A stretch of DNA of 64,000 bases from NCBI RefSeq assembly GCF_041346945.1, contig NZ_CP166850.1:8726501-8790500 (forward strand), given 5' to 3'. The stretch is from Amycolatopsis sp. cg9. Lineage in GTDB: Bacteria > Actinomycetota > Actinomycetes > Mycobacteriales > Pseudonocardiaceae. The translations under genes and the position numbers were made by a program. Below, one piece after another: positions 32,633 to 41,696 of the stretch. A model generated the notes under the pieces. It did not search any database. It worked only from the letters and a program-made list of their open reading frames with translations, and was not told the DNA's origin. Positions within the stretch are counted from its first letter, which is position 1, and each line of letters opens with the position of its first letter.

Positions 32633-33922
32633 ATGACGGACTTCGGCGCGGCACGGGCGGACGCGCACCGCGGCGCGCCCGCACCACCGCCCGCGTACCC
32701 CGCGGCCGCCCGGCCGGCCGCGTACGGCACGGCGGCCGGCGCGGACGCGGCTTCCCGCGCAGCGGCCCGCGAAAGCGCGCTCGCCGCGTTGTCCGCGGCC
32801 CGGCAGCCGTCGTTCGCGGCGCCGGTCCCGCCGCCCGCGCCACCTCCGGTCCCACCGCGGAATTCCCCGCCGGTGCCCCACCGCGCCGCCGGGCGGCCGC
32901 GCCCGATCGGCGTCGCGCGGATCGTGTGCTGGCAGCTCGTCCTGGTCGCACTGGTCCTGGCGGCCACCCGGCCGTGGCCGGTGCTCGTCGCCGTGGCGAT
33001 CCCGGCCGCGGTGGTCGTGGCCCTGACCACCGTCCGCGTGCACGGCCGGTGGCTGTCCGCCTGGCTCGTCGTGGGCTCGGACTACGCGCTCCGGGATCGG
33101 GCCCGCGACCTGCGCGGCCCGGCCGAAGCGGGCCGGGAGCTGCTGCGCCTGCTCTCCCCGGAAGCGACCGGGACGTCCGGCGACACCGGCTTCCTGCTCA
33201 GCCGCGCCGCCGGGATCACCGTGGTACTGCACCCGAAATCGGCCGAGCGGGACCTGACGAAGGCGATGCCGTCGCCGGAGGCGCTGCTCCCGCCGCCGCA
33301 CGCACAGGCCGAGGCGGTCGCGGCGCAGGTCGTCCACCACGCGGGGATCGCGCGGGACCGCCCGCCCCGCGTGTGGCTCGCGCTCCAGGCCCTGCGCACG
33401 CCCGACGTCCAGCACGACACCGACGTCCAGCGAGCGCTCGGCAACGCGGTGCGGCGGGTGCTGCGCCGGCTCCGCCGTGACGGGCTGCCCGCGCACGGGC
33501 TGACCGAACCCGAGCTCATGGGCACACTGGCTTCGCTCGCGCACGTCAACGCGGGCCGCGGGCAGGTGCGCGAGGACTGGCGCCACTGGCGCAGCGGCCC
33601 GATCGCGCAGGCGACGTTCCGCCTCGACGGCTGGGCGGAGCTGCCGCCCGCGGTGGCCCCGCAGCTGCTGCGCTGGCTGCTGGCGAAGATCCCCCGTGCG
33701 GCGATCACGGTGGCGGTCACCGCCCACCGCCCGGCGGCGACGGCGCACACCCGCACCGAAGCCACCCTCCGCCTCGCGGCGTCCGGCCCGGCGGAACTGG
33801 AAGCCGCGGTGCGCGAGCTCACCCGCCTGGCCGGGGAGTGGGCGCTGTCGGTGGACCGCCTCGACGGCCGCCACGCCCAGGGGGTGGCGGCCACGCTGCC
33901 GATCGGCCTCGCCGGTCCGTGA
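32633..33922 (+). CDS. eccE: Type VII secretion membrane protein EccE
   Basis: The protein is 429 residues from ATG 32633, behind AGGAGGGGG. A Pro/Ala-rich cytosolic N-terminus precedes two membrane helices (about 92-137), then comes VHGRWLSAWLVVGSDYALRD and a cytoplasmic alpha/beta domain, the usual EccE layout. EccE flanks EccD at the rim of the ESX membrane complex. The N-terminal extension (~90 residues) is longer than I expect for most EccE proteins. The gene stands apart from eccB and eccD, behind the FN3-MoxR cassette, and is divergent from it. Confidence 0.88.
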   Translation: MTDFGAARADAHRGAPAPPPAYPAAARPAAYGTAAGADAASRAAARESALAALSAARQPSFAAPVPPPAPPPVPPRNSPPVPHRAAGRPRPIGVARIVCWQLVLVALVLAATRPWPVLVAVAIPAAVVVALTTVRVHGRWLSAWLVVGSDYALRDRARDLRGPAEAGRELLRLLSPEATGTSGDTGFLLSRAAGITVVLHPKSAERDLTKAMPSPEALLPPPHAQAEAVAAQVVHHAGIARDRPPRVWLALQALRTPDVQHDTDVQRALGNAVRRVLRRLRRDGLPAHGLTEPELMGTLASLAHVNAGRGQVREDWRHWRSGPIAQATFRLDGWAELPPAVAPQLLRWLLAKIPRAAITVAVTAHRPAATAHTRTEATLRLAASGPAELEAAVRELTRLAGEWALSVDRLDGRHAQGVAATLPIGLAGP

Positions 33923-34040
33923 CCACCGGACATCGTCGCCGAACCGTTACCGCCGGGCGAAACCGGCGCAGGCTCCGGAACGACCTCACCCCCGAAGGGT
34001 TTCCGCCCGCCGGCGGACCCGGAAACCGACGAGGGGGACT

Positions 34041-35795
34041 GTGAGCCAGTCAGCCGCGGAAGCCGGCCCCGCACCGGCCCGGACCGACGAACTTCGGCAG
34101 CACGCGGGAAAGCTGCACCTCACCACCTCCTTCCTGATCAGGCACGAGAGCCTGCGGGCGGCGCTGGAGACGCGGACGTCCGCCCTGCGCTGGGACAAGA
34201 AACTGTTCGACGTACTGCGGTCCCAACCGCACAACAGCGGCCTGTCGCAAGCCGTGGAGCCGATGTTCGACGACATCGCCGACCGGAAGCGGGGCCTGTT
34301 CGTCGACGACTTCCTCATCCAGTCCGGCAGCCCGCACCCGGGCCGGGACCACCGCCCGGTCCTCAGCGACTCGATCGACATCGGCGTACCCAGCCTGATC
34401 GCGTGGTCCACGGAGGGCAACGACCTGCGCGCGGAGTTCGACCGGCCCGCCCGGTTCGAGGGCGTCCACTGCCGCGCGTTCTGGGTCGCGCATTCCAACC
34501 TGTCGCTGTCCTACCACCTCTCCTTCGAAATCCCCTACCGGCACACGGCGTCGGATTACTACGCGCTTTCCGTGCTGCAGAAGGTGCTTTTCCCGACCGA
34601 AACGGTCCCCACCACGAAAGAACTCGACGCGGGTGCCGTCCTCACGACGTCGCGGTACGACCCGCGGCGCCTCGAGCGTTCCTTGTCCGACTACATCCGG
34701 CACCGCTTCACCATCGACGTCGCCGACTTGTTCAAGCGGATCCTGACCACGTCCTCCGCGCCGGCGAAAGCAGTCGAGGGCACCGGACTGGCGCACGTGC
34801 TGCTGGACGGCGACCACCCCGGCGGCCCGGTCTCGAACTGGAAACCGGTGTGCGTCTCGGTGCTGGAAGACGCCTACTTCTTCCACCTCCTGCGCCCGGA
34901 CCGGCGCGATCGGCTGGCGCGGCTCGGCGCGGTGGAGCCGGCCGGGGCGGACGACGGGTTCCTGGTCTACGACCACTGCGTGCTCGACCGGTGCGACGCC
35001 GACGACCTGGCGTACTACTTCCTGTCGGGCTACTTCCAGAACGTGATCGACTTCCTCCGCCAGGACGTCTCCGAGGTCCTGGACGGCACCGAACCGGTCT
35101 ACCCGCTGCCGGACGCCGAAGAAGACCCGGCGAGCCTGACGCTGTACGTCTCCCCCACCGCGGTCTACGAGGTCGTCGACCGGTCGCGCAGCCTCAGCGC
35201 CGGGCACCGCTGGATCGGGACGTGCCCGTACCTGTTCCTGGTCCACCTGATGACGCTCCACAACGAAGACCTGGTCCGCCGCTACGAGGAGCAGGTCCGG
35301 GGCCTCATCGACCACCTCGAGCGGGTCGACCTGCTCGGCGTGCGCGCCCCCGGCCGCGGGCACCCCAGCGCCCACAGCGACGAGACGTTCAACCGGTTCC
35401 GCGATTTCCGGCTGACCACGTTCGAAGAGGTGCACCGGCACCGCTACTTCAACATCCTGCGGTACAGCACGGAAAGTGCGTTCTACGAGGCGATCGAGGA
35501 CGCCCGCGGAATCCACCAGCGCGAGCAGTACTGGGCGGCCGTCGTCCGGGACGTGGAACGCATGGAGACGGCGGTCGACGACCTGCGCACCGCCCGCCAG
35601 CAGCGCGCCGACAGCCTGCGCAACAAGCTGCTCGGCGCGGTGGCGGTGATCGGCATCCTCCAGGTGGCCTTCGAAGGGCTGAACTACAGCTTCGAAGGAA
35701 ACCCGGGCAAGATCGCGTGGGCGATCGGCTTGTTCCTGGGCGCGGCGCTGCTGGCGGCGGCGGTCGCGTTGCTTCCGGGCCGGTCGAAGAAATAG
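34041..35795 (+). CDS. Uncharacterised protein with two C-terminal membrane helices
   Basis: The protein is 584 residues from GTG 34041, behind GAGGGGG. Residues 1 to ~520 are soluble and mixed alpha/beta, with many aromatic residues. A long charged helix (VRDVERMETAVDDLRTARQQ) leads into two membrane helices (~530-545 and ~560-580) joined by a short loop, then a GRSKK end. This topology recalls CorA-type channels and two-helix pore effectors, but the GMN signature is absent. I do not recognise the soluble domain. It lies 101 bp upstream of the Hsp70 fusion gene on the same strand, so the two may form one module in which this is the membrane arm; that is inference. Confidence 0.72.
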   Translation: MSQSAAEAGPAPARTDELRQHAGKLHLTTSFLIRHESLRAALETRTSALRWDKKLFDVLRSQPHNSGLSQAVEPMFDDIADRKRGLFVDDFLIQSGSPHPGRDHRPVLSDSIDIGVPSLIAWSTEGNDLRAEFDRPARFEGVHCRAFWVAHSNLSLSYHLSFEIPYRHTASDYYALSVLQKVLFPTETVPTTKELDAGAVLTTSRYDPRRLERSLSDYIRHRFTIDVADLFKRILTTSSAPAKAVEGTGLAHVLLDGDHPGGPVSNWKPVCVSVLEDAYFFHLLRPDRRDRLARLGAVEPAGADDGFLVYDHCVLDRCDADDLAYYFLSGYFQNVIDFLRQDVSEVLDGTEPVYPLPDAEEDPASLTLYVSPTAVYEVVDRSRSLSAGHRWIGTCPYLFLVHLMTLHNEDLVRRYEEQVRGLIDHLERVDLLGVRAPGRGHPSAHSDETFNRFRDFRLTTFEEVHRHRYFNILRYSTESAFYEAIEDARGIHQREQYWAAVVRDVERMETAVDDLRTARQQRADSLRNKLLGAVAVIGILQVAFEGLNYSFEGNPGKIAWAIGLFLGAALLAAAVALLPGRSKK

Positions 35796-35896
35796 GCGGA
35801 CCGAAACACCGTTCCCGCGAAAACATTCGATTCCGGCTAGCCCGCGCCGGGCGGTTGTTGCTAGCTTTCCGGGGGCCGGGACAGCAGGGAGTCGGC

Positions 35897-38800
35897 GTGG
35901 ACGAGGGGAAGATCCAGAACACGGTCGAGGGCGACGTTTCGGGCACCGCCGTGCAGGCCGCCCACATCGGGACGGTGAACATCGGGACGTCCCAGGAAGG
36001 CGTGGCGGACGCCGTCCCGCCGCCCTACCGGGTTCCGGTTCGCGAACTGCTGGCGGACTTGCTGACCGGCGGTGCGCACCGCCGGGTGGCGCGGTCGGCC
36101 GAACGGCTGGCCGCCCAGTTCCCCGCCCAGCGATCGGCCGCACCGGACTGGGAGCGCACCGCACGGGCCTACCGCCAAGCACTGCAGCTGGCCCTGCGGG
36201 TGGATCCGGCCCAGGCCGAGGTCTTCTTCCGCTCCTACGACGCCCGGATCCCGCCGGAACGCTATCCCCTCGACGCCGGCGACCACCGGTGGCTGGCCGC
36301 GCTGACCTGGCGGCCGGACGGCCACGTGCTGACCGTCGTGTTCGACGTGGCGACGCGGTTGCGGCTGGCCGACCTGCAGCTGCTGGCGCGCGACCGGATG
36401 ACGGACCTGCTGGCCCAGCACGGCGACGCCAACACCGTGGTCGCGAACTTCCGCCGCTGGCAGGACCAGGACCTGCTCACCGGCCCGGTGGTGACCGCGG
36501 TGCTGAAGAAGCACATGGCCCGCACGCCGCTGGAGCGGGATGCCCAGCTCTGGCGGATGTTCTTCGCGCACCTGCCCCGTTCGCTGGTGCCCGATCTCTT
36601 CGACGTCCGCTGCTTCCTCGGCCACGGCGCCGACGCGGTCCGGCTCGCCGACAGCGAGACCGAGGCGCAGCGGGCGCTCACCTGCTGCCTGCGGTCCGCG
36701 GTCCTCGACGACGTCCGCGCGGGGCTGGGGCTGGCGCACGCCCGCCACGCGAAGGACCTGGTCATCGCGCTGGCCGAACGCTACGCCGACCTGCTGACCG
36801 AAGCCGGCCGGTTCGCCGACGCCCTGCCGCTCTACCGGCAGATCGGCCGGCTGGACCGCGTGAGCCAGTGCCACGAGGAACTCCACCAGTACTTCGAAGC
36901 CCTCGAGACGTGCCCCGCCGACCAGCCCGGCCGCCTGGCCGCGCTGGCCGACCGCAGCCTCCCGGACATCCACGGTTTCGTCGAACGGCAGGAGTTCCCC
37001 GCGGCGGCCGAGCGGGTGCGGAAGACGCTCGCGAACCTCGACCGCGTGACCCGGCCCGACGCGGCCGTGCTGGATTGCCGGGAGCAGGTCGAGAGCCTGC
37101 GCGTGAGCCTGCTCAAGACCACCCGACGGCACTTCGGCGACCTGACCCAGCGGATGCAGGCGGACGACAGCGCGCTTCGGGCGGCCTACGGCGCCTGGAG
37201 CCGGTTCGAGGAGGCCGCAGGTGAACTTTCGCTGGCGGCTTCGCGGGCCGAAGCGGGCGGCGAATTCCTCCGCGCGAACGATCTCTTCAACCGGACCGGT
37301 CAGTACGGCGAGGGCGCCCGGGTCCTGGTGGGCGACGACTCCCCCGAGGCGCTGGAAGCCCGCGCCGAATCCTACGAGGGCGGCGGAGACCTCTCGGGCG
37401 CCGCGCGGCTGCGGCAGCGGATCGGCCAGCCCGAGCGGGCGGTGGACCTGTTCCTGCGGGCGGGCGACCACGCCGGGGCCGCGCAAGCCCTGCTCGGCTG
37501 GCTCGGGACCGAGGCGCCGGAGGATCCCCGGCTGGCCGAATGCCTCCGCCGGACCGGCGAGTTCGACACCCTCGTCCGGCGGTGCCTCGAAGCGGTCGAA
37601 GCTCGCGGCGAGGATTCGCAGGCCGGCCCGATCCTGCGCGAACTGGTCGAAGAGGGCCTCGTGCCGCCGCACCTGACGGCCGAGGTGACCGAGCACCTCG
37701 AGGCGCTGGGCGCCCGCGAGCTGCGCCGGTTCCAGGAACGGGTCCAGGCCTGGGTGACGCGGGCCCGCGCGGACGTCGACCGCCGCTACAGCGCGATCTG
37801 GGGCTTCGACCTGGGCACGACCACCTGCGCGGCGGCGATCTACGACTCCGTGACCCGGCAGCCGGTCTTCTGCCCGTGGAAGGGCCATCCGCAGTTCGCT
37901 TCCACGCTGAGCTTCGACGAGCAGGGCACCGAGCTGGTCGGGCTGAGCGGCGAAGAAATCCTCGCCCCCTGGGTGATCGCCCACATCGGTGCCGCCAAAC
38001 GGCTGATGGGCAGCGGCCGGTCCTTCAAGGTCCGCGAGCGCACCTACCGGCCCGAAGAGGTCGCCGCCCGGATGATCCGCCACGCCCGGGGCCTGGTCGA
38101 GACGTTCCTCGCGGACCAGGTCCGGGAACGCGTGGGGGAACTGGCCGCCGCCGAGCTCGGCCGGGTGCGCGCGGAGTGGCTGGCCTGGACCGAACGCAAC
38201 CACGCCTTGCGGATCGACCGGCCGCGGGTGGTCGTCACCATTCCCGCGTACTTCGGCAACAACCAGAAGGCCGCGACCCGGTCCGCGTGCGGGATCGCGG
38301 AGGTCGACCTGGTCCGGCTGGTGCACGAGCCGACCGCCGCGTGCATCGCGGCCGCCTGGGAACGCCGGCTCGACGGCCACGTCGCCGTGGTGGACCTGGG
38401 TGCCGGCACCCTCGACATCAGCCTGCTGGACGTCGGCGAGGGCGTCTACGATGTGCGCGACATCGGCGGTGACACCGGCTTCGGCGGCAAGGACTTCGAC
38501 GCCGCCATCACGAACGCGCTGATCACCCGGCTCGGCTCGCGCGGCATCCGGGTGTCCGCGCCCGGGTCGATGCACCGGCGGCTCGAAGTCGCCGCGGAGA
38601 GCCTGAAGATCGACCTTTCGGCACAGGAATACGCGAGCTGCACCCTGCTGAGCTTCGGCACCCACGGCCACCAGCACCTGGAGCTGACCAGGGCCGAACT
38701 CGCGGAGATGCTCGCCGGGCAGCTGGCGACGTTGCGCCGGGTCTGCGCCGGGTTCGCGAAGTCCGCGCCGGAGCGCCCGGACCAGGTGGTCCTCGTCGGC

Positions 38801-40495
38801 CGGCCGATGCTGTCCCCCCTGGTGCGTCAGGTCGTCGAAGACGTCTTCGCGACGAAGCGGGTCGTCGTCACCGATCCGCGCACGGCCGTCGCCAGCGGCG
38901 CGGCCCTGCTGGCCGCGACACGCAGCGGGGCGCTGAAAGAGATCGTGCTGCTCGACGTCACTCCCCTGGCCCTCGGGATCCGGGCCACCAACAAGGACGC
39001 CGGCGTGCACTTCTCCGAACTGATCCCGCGCACCACCACGATCCCGACCCGCCGCTCCGAGATCTACTCGACCCACCAGGACAACCAGAGGGACGTGCAC
39101 GTCCAGATCTTCAACGGCTCGCTCGAGCGGGAGTCGAAGATCGGCGAGTTCGTCCTCACCGGCATCGCCCCCGCGCGGCGCGGGGTGCCCCAGATCGAGG
39201 TCAGCTTCGCACTCGACGCCGACTGCGTGCTCGACGTCACCGCGCGCGACCTGGGCACGAAACAGGCGAAGTCGATCCGCGTCGCCGACACCACGCTGCT
39301 GTCTCCCACGGAGATCAGCGCGCTGACGCGCCGCTACGAGCAGCAGCGGCTGCGGGAACAGCAGCGGGCCGCCGTCGGGGACATGCGCGAACGCCTGCGG
39401 GCGTTGGCCGTCCGCATCGGCGAGGACGAAAGCGAAGCCGCCTGGGAGGAGTTCCAGCAGCGGCAGTCCACGCACCGGCCCGCGGCGGCCACCCTCAACG
39501 CCGAAACCCGGCAGGCCCTGGTCGAAATGTTCAACGAGGCCAACCAGACCGAGCTCGACCTGGCGTCGGCCCGGCGGTCCGCCCGCGAGGCCGCCGCGGC
39601 GGCGAACGACCTCACCAAGGAGCCCGCGCCGGCCGCGGACGACCTCGAAGCCGCCGTCGCCGCAACCACGCTCCTGCTCGAAACCACCGAAGCGCGGGCG
39701 GAGCGGCTGCGGGAACTGACCGCGAAGGTCGCACGCTGGACCGCCGTGCTCGGCAGGCTGGCGATGACCGATCCCGATCCGCTGCGCCGATTCCGCAACG
39801 ACCACGCGGCCGGGGCGTACCCGGAAGCCTTGGCCGCGCTGGCCGAACTCGACGAGCCGCTTTCCGAGCCCGGCGACCTCCGGCGCCACGCGCAGTGCCT
39901 GGCGGCGGTCGGCGACACCGAGGGCTACCGCGCCCTGCGGCGACGCACGGGAGCGACCCGGCCGGGCGAGGTCCCCGCCGGGCTGGTCGGGCTTTCGCCG
40001 TCGGGGACGGGATTCCTCGTCGGCGACCGCTTCGTCGTCGCGCCGCTCCCCGAACCGGAGGCCGCGCCGGTCGCCGTCACCGCCGGGACGGCGACCGGCG
40101 CGGCCGAGCACGTCTTCCCGGCCCCCGACCACGACTTCGCCGTCCTGCGGCTGACCGCTCCCCTCGACGTCCCCCCGCTGCCGCTCGGCCGGCCGGACCT
40201 CCTGCGGATCGGCGACCAGCTCTGGCTCCCCGGCCCCGCGGACGACGGCGGCCGGACGCTGCTCACCGGCGTGGTCAACCGGTTCGAGGCGACGGAGCAC
40301 GGAACGCGGCTGTTCCGGACGAGCCTCGCGCTCCCGGCCTCGTCCGCGGGAACACCGGCCTTCGACGACCTCGGCGACGTCGTCGGCGTCGCCGTCCCGA
40401 CGGACGACGGCGGCGGACTGGTGCTGAGCATCGACGCCCTCGAGGACCTCCTGCGGGAAGCGGGCTGCGCTCGGGACGCTCGATCTGCGAGTTGA
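35897..40495 (+). CDS. BASS-like amyloid motif, helical repeats, Hsp70 and degenerate trypsin-like domain in one protein
   Basis: The protein is 1532 residues from GTG 35897 (AGGGAG upstream). Residues ~6-25 (NTVEGDVSGTAVQAAHIG) have the N-x-V-x-G, G-x-x-V-Q-A pattern of bacterial amyloid-signalling (RHIM-like) sequences. Residues ~40-615 are helical repeats. An Hsp70 spans ~630-1135: phosphate-1 GFDLGTTTC, Lys in AAKRLMG, phosphate-2 VVDLGAGTLDIS, and the substrate-binding beta domain (DVTPLALGI). The adenosine-binding loop is unusual (VGRPMLSP). Helices follow, then a trypsin-like domain (~1358-1525) with GTGFLVGDRFVVAP, DHDFAVL and ASSAGTPAFDD; the catalytic His is missing and Ala stands at the nucleophile. 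A sensor/signalling role is inferred. Confidence 0.85.
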   Translation: MDEGKIQNTVEGDVSGTAVQAAHIGTVNIGTSQEGVADAVPPPYRVPVRELLADLLTGGAHRRVARSAERLAAQFPAQRSAAPDWERTARAYRQALQLALRVDPAQAEVFFRSYDARIPPERYPLDAGDHRWLAALTWRPDGHVLTVVFDVATRLRLADLQLLARDRMTDLLAQHGDANTVVANFRRWQDQDLLTGPVVTAVLKKHMARTPLERDAQLWRMFFAHLPRSLVPDLFDVRCFLGHGADAVRLADSETEAQRALTCCLRSAVLDDVRAGLGLAHARHAKDLVIALAERYADLLTEAGRFADALPLYRQIGRLDRVSQCHEELHQYFEALETCPADQPGRLAALADRSLPDIHGFVERQEFPAAAERVRKTLANLDRVTRPDAAVLDCREQVESLRVSLLKTTRRHFGDLTQRMQADDSALRAAYGAWSRFEEAAGELSLAASRAEAGGEFLRANDLFNRTGQYGEGARVLVGDDSPEALEARAESYEGGGDLSGAARLRQRIGQPERAVDLFLRAGDHAGAAQALLGWLGTEAPEDPRLAECLRRTGEFDTLVRRCLEAVEARGEDSQAGPILRELVEEGLVPPHLTAEVTEHLEALGARELRRFQERVQAWVTRARADVDRRYSAIWGFDLGTTTCAAAIYDSVTRQPVFCPWKGHPQFASTLSFDEQGTELVGLSGEEILAPWVIAHIGAAKRLMGSGRSFKVRERTYRPEEVAARMIRHARGLVETFLADQVRERVGELAAAELGRVRAEWLAWTERNHALRIDRPRVVVTIPAYFGNNQKAATRSACGIAEVDLVRLVHEPTAACIAAAWERRLDGHVAVVDLGAGTLDISLLDVGEGVYDVRDIGGDTGFGGKDFDAAITNALITRLGSRGIRVSAPGSMHRRLEVAAESLKIDLSAQEYASCTLLSFGTHGHQHLELTRAELAEMLAGQLATLRRVCAGFAKSAPERPDQVVLVGRPMLSPLVRQVVEDVFATKRVVVTDPRTAVASGAALLAATRSGALKEIVLLDVTPLALGIRATNKDAGVHFSELIPRTTTIPTRRSEIYSTHQDNQRDVHVQIFNGSLERESKIGEFVLTGIAPARRGVPQIEVSFALDADCVLDVTARDLGTKQAKSIRVADTTLLSPTEISALTRRYEQQRLREQQRAAVGDMRERLRALAVRIGEDESEAAWEEFQQRQSTHRPAAATLNAETRQALVEMFNEANQTELDLASARRSAREAAAAANDLTKEPAPAADDLEAAVAATTLLLETTEARAERLRELTAKVARWTAVLGRLAMTDPDPLRRFRNDHAAGAYPEALAALAELDEPLSEPGDLRRHAQCLAAVGDTEGYRALRRRTGATRPGEVPAGLVGLSPSGTGFLVGDRFVVAPLPEPEAAPVAVTAGTATGAAEHVFPAPDHDFAVLRLTAPLDVPPLPLGRPDLLRIGDQLWLPGPADDGGRTLLTGVVNRFEATEHGTRLFRTSLALPASSAGTPAFDDLGDVVGVAVPTDDGGGLVLSIDALEDLLREAGCARDARSAS

Positions 40496-40515
40496 GTGCA
40501 CGCCTGTACACTCAA
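40492..40515. promoter_or_regulatory. TetR-type palindromic operator over the reductase-desaturase promoter
   Basis: Arms TTGAGTGCAC (40492-40501) and the complement of TTGAGTGTAC (40506-40515) differ at one of ten positions. The right arm contains the -10 candidate TACACT (40507-40512), so a bound protein would block initiation. The shape and size suit a TetR-family repressor; no regulator gene is adjacent. Confidence 0.6.
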
Positions 40516-40520
40516 TGGGC

Positions 40521-40583
40521 ATGATCACCATCGACTGGCCCGGCCAAGCCGGCACCGCACGCCGTTCGCGGGGTGGTGCGTGA
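40521..40583 (+). CDS. 20-codon leader ORF coupled to the reductase gene
   Basis: ATG 40521 begins eight bases after the -10 candidate TACACT, so its mRNA could be leaderless. The reading frame encodes MITIDWPGQAGTARRSRGGA and ends in TGA at 40581-40583, overlapping the ATG of the reductase gene (TGATG). Because the reductase start has only a weak ribosome site (GGGGTGGTGCG), translation of this small frame may deliver ribosomes to it. It could also be a chance frame; the overlap and start position argue otherwise. The peptide itself probably has no function. Confidence 0.4.
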   Translation: MITIDWPGQAGTARRSRGGA

Positions 40584-41680
40584 TGGCCGAAGTGGGGATG
40601 CGGCCGCCGGCGTCGGCGCTGCGGCGGCGGGCGCTGCGGGCGCTGCGGTGGCTGTTCACGCCGTTGCGGCCGGACGACTACCTCGAGCTGATCAACCCGC
40701 TCTGGTCGACCCGCGAGCTGCGCGGGCTCGTCGAGCGGGTCGAGCCCGAACGGGGCGGTGCGGCCACCGTGCTGATCCGCCCCGGCTACGACTGGGTCGG
40801 GCACCGGCCCGGGCAGTACGTGCGGCTGGGCGTGGTGATCGACGGCGTGCACCACTGGCGCGCGTACTCACTGACGTCGAGCCCGGCCCGTGCGGACGGG
40901 CTCATCTCGATCACGCCCAAGAAGGTGGACGGCGGGGTCGTCTCGCCCTACCTGGTGGAGCGGGCGCGGCCCGGCGAACTCGTGCGGCTGGGCGAGGTCG
41001 AGGGGTCGTTCACCCTGCCGGACCGGCTCGATCGCGGCCTGCTGTTCGTCACGGCCGGGAGCGGCGTCACGCCGGTCATGAGCATGCTGCGGCACCTGGC
41101 GCCGGGTCCGGGGTTGCGCGACGTCGTGCACGTCCACTCGGCCCGGGAAGCGGACGGCGTCATCTTCGGCGACGAACTCGCCGCGCTCGAGGAACAGCAC
41201 GACGGATTCCGCCTGGAACTGCGCATCACCGGCCGGGACGGGCGGTTCACCCCGGGTGAGCTGGACGCGCTGTGCCCGGACTGGCCGGAGCGGGAAACCT
41301 ACGCCTGCGGCCCCGGCGAGCTGCTCGACGCGCTGCAGGCGCACTGGAAGCGCCACGGTGACGTCGAACGGCTGCACCACGAACGGTTCCAGCCGATCGT
41401 CGGCGGTGCGGACGCCGACGGTTCGGGTGGGACCGTGCGCTTCGCCCACCGCAACCTCGACGCCGACTGCCCGCCCGGCACCCCGATCCTCGTCGCCGGC
41501 GAAGAAGCGGGCGTCGACATGCCCTTCGGCTGCCGGGTCGGGGTCTGCCACACGTGCGTCCTGCCGATCCGGGAGGGCCGGATCCGCGACCTGCGCACGA
41601 ACGTCGTCAGCGAGATGCACAACGAGATCGTGCGCACCTGCGTGCACGGCGCCGAAGGCCGGGTCACGGTCGAACTCTGA
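40583..41680 (+). CDS. Ferredoxin reductase with C-terminal 2Fe-2S domain, electron donor to the desaturase
   Basis: The protein is 365 residues. Domains in order are a short N-terminal hydrophobic helix region, an FAD-binding barrel (RPGQYVRLG, then HWRAYSLTSSP), an NAD(P)-binding domain (LFVTAGSGVTPVMSML, then YACGPGELLDAL) and a plant-type 2Fe-2S domain with Cys ligands in GCRVGVCHTC and RTCVHG. This matches Rv3230c-type reductases, which pass electrons from NADPH to the DesA3 stearoyl-CoA desaturase in mycobacteria. The desaturase gene follows after 16 bp. The pair is probably controlled through the palindrome at 40492. Confidence 0.93.
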   Translation: MAEVGMRPPASALRRRALRALRWLFTPLRPDDYLELINPLWSTRELRGLVERVEPERGGAATVLIRPGYDWVGHRPGQYVRLGVVIDGVHHWRAYSLTSSPARADGLISITPKKVDGGVVSPYLVERARPGELVRLGEVEGSFTLPDRLDRGLLFVTAGSGVTPVMSMLRHLAPGPGLRDVVHVHSAREADGVIFGDELAALEEQHDGFRLELRITGRDGRFTPGELDALCPDWPERETYACGPGELLDALQAHWKRHGDVERLHHERFQPIVGGADADGSGGTVRFAHRNLDADCPPGTPILVAGEEAGVDMPFGCRVGVCHTCVLPIREGRIRDLRTNVVSEMHNEIVRTCVHGAEGRVTVEL

Positions 41681-41696
41681 GCGAGAAAGGGAACCC

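Noticed and set aside
35500..35795. CorA magnesium transporter end in the 584-residue protein
   Set aside because: The helix order is similar, but the GMN signature is absent and the soluble domain does not look like CorA.
35861..40855. Long open frame on the reverse strand (more than 1600 codons)
   Set aside because: It runs antisense to the Hsp70 fusion gene, shows no family motif and has a His/Gln/Arg/Pro-biased composition typical of antisense frames in GC-rich DNA.
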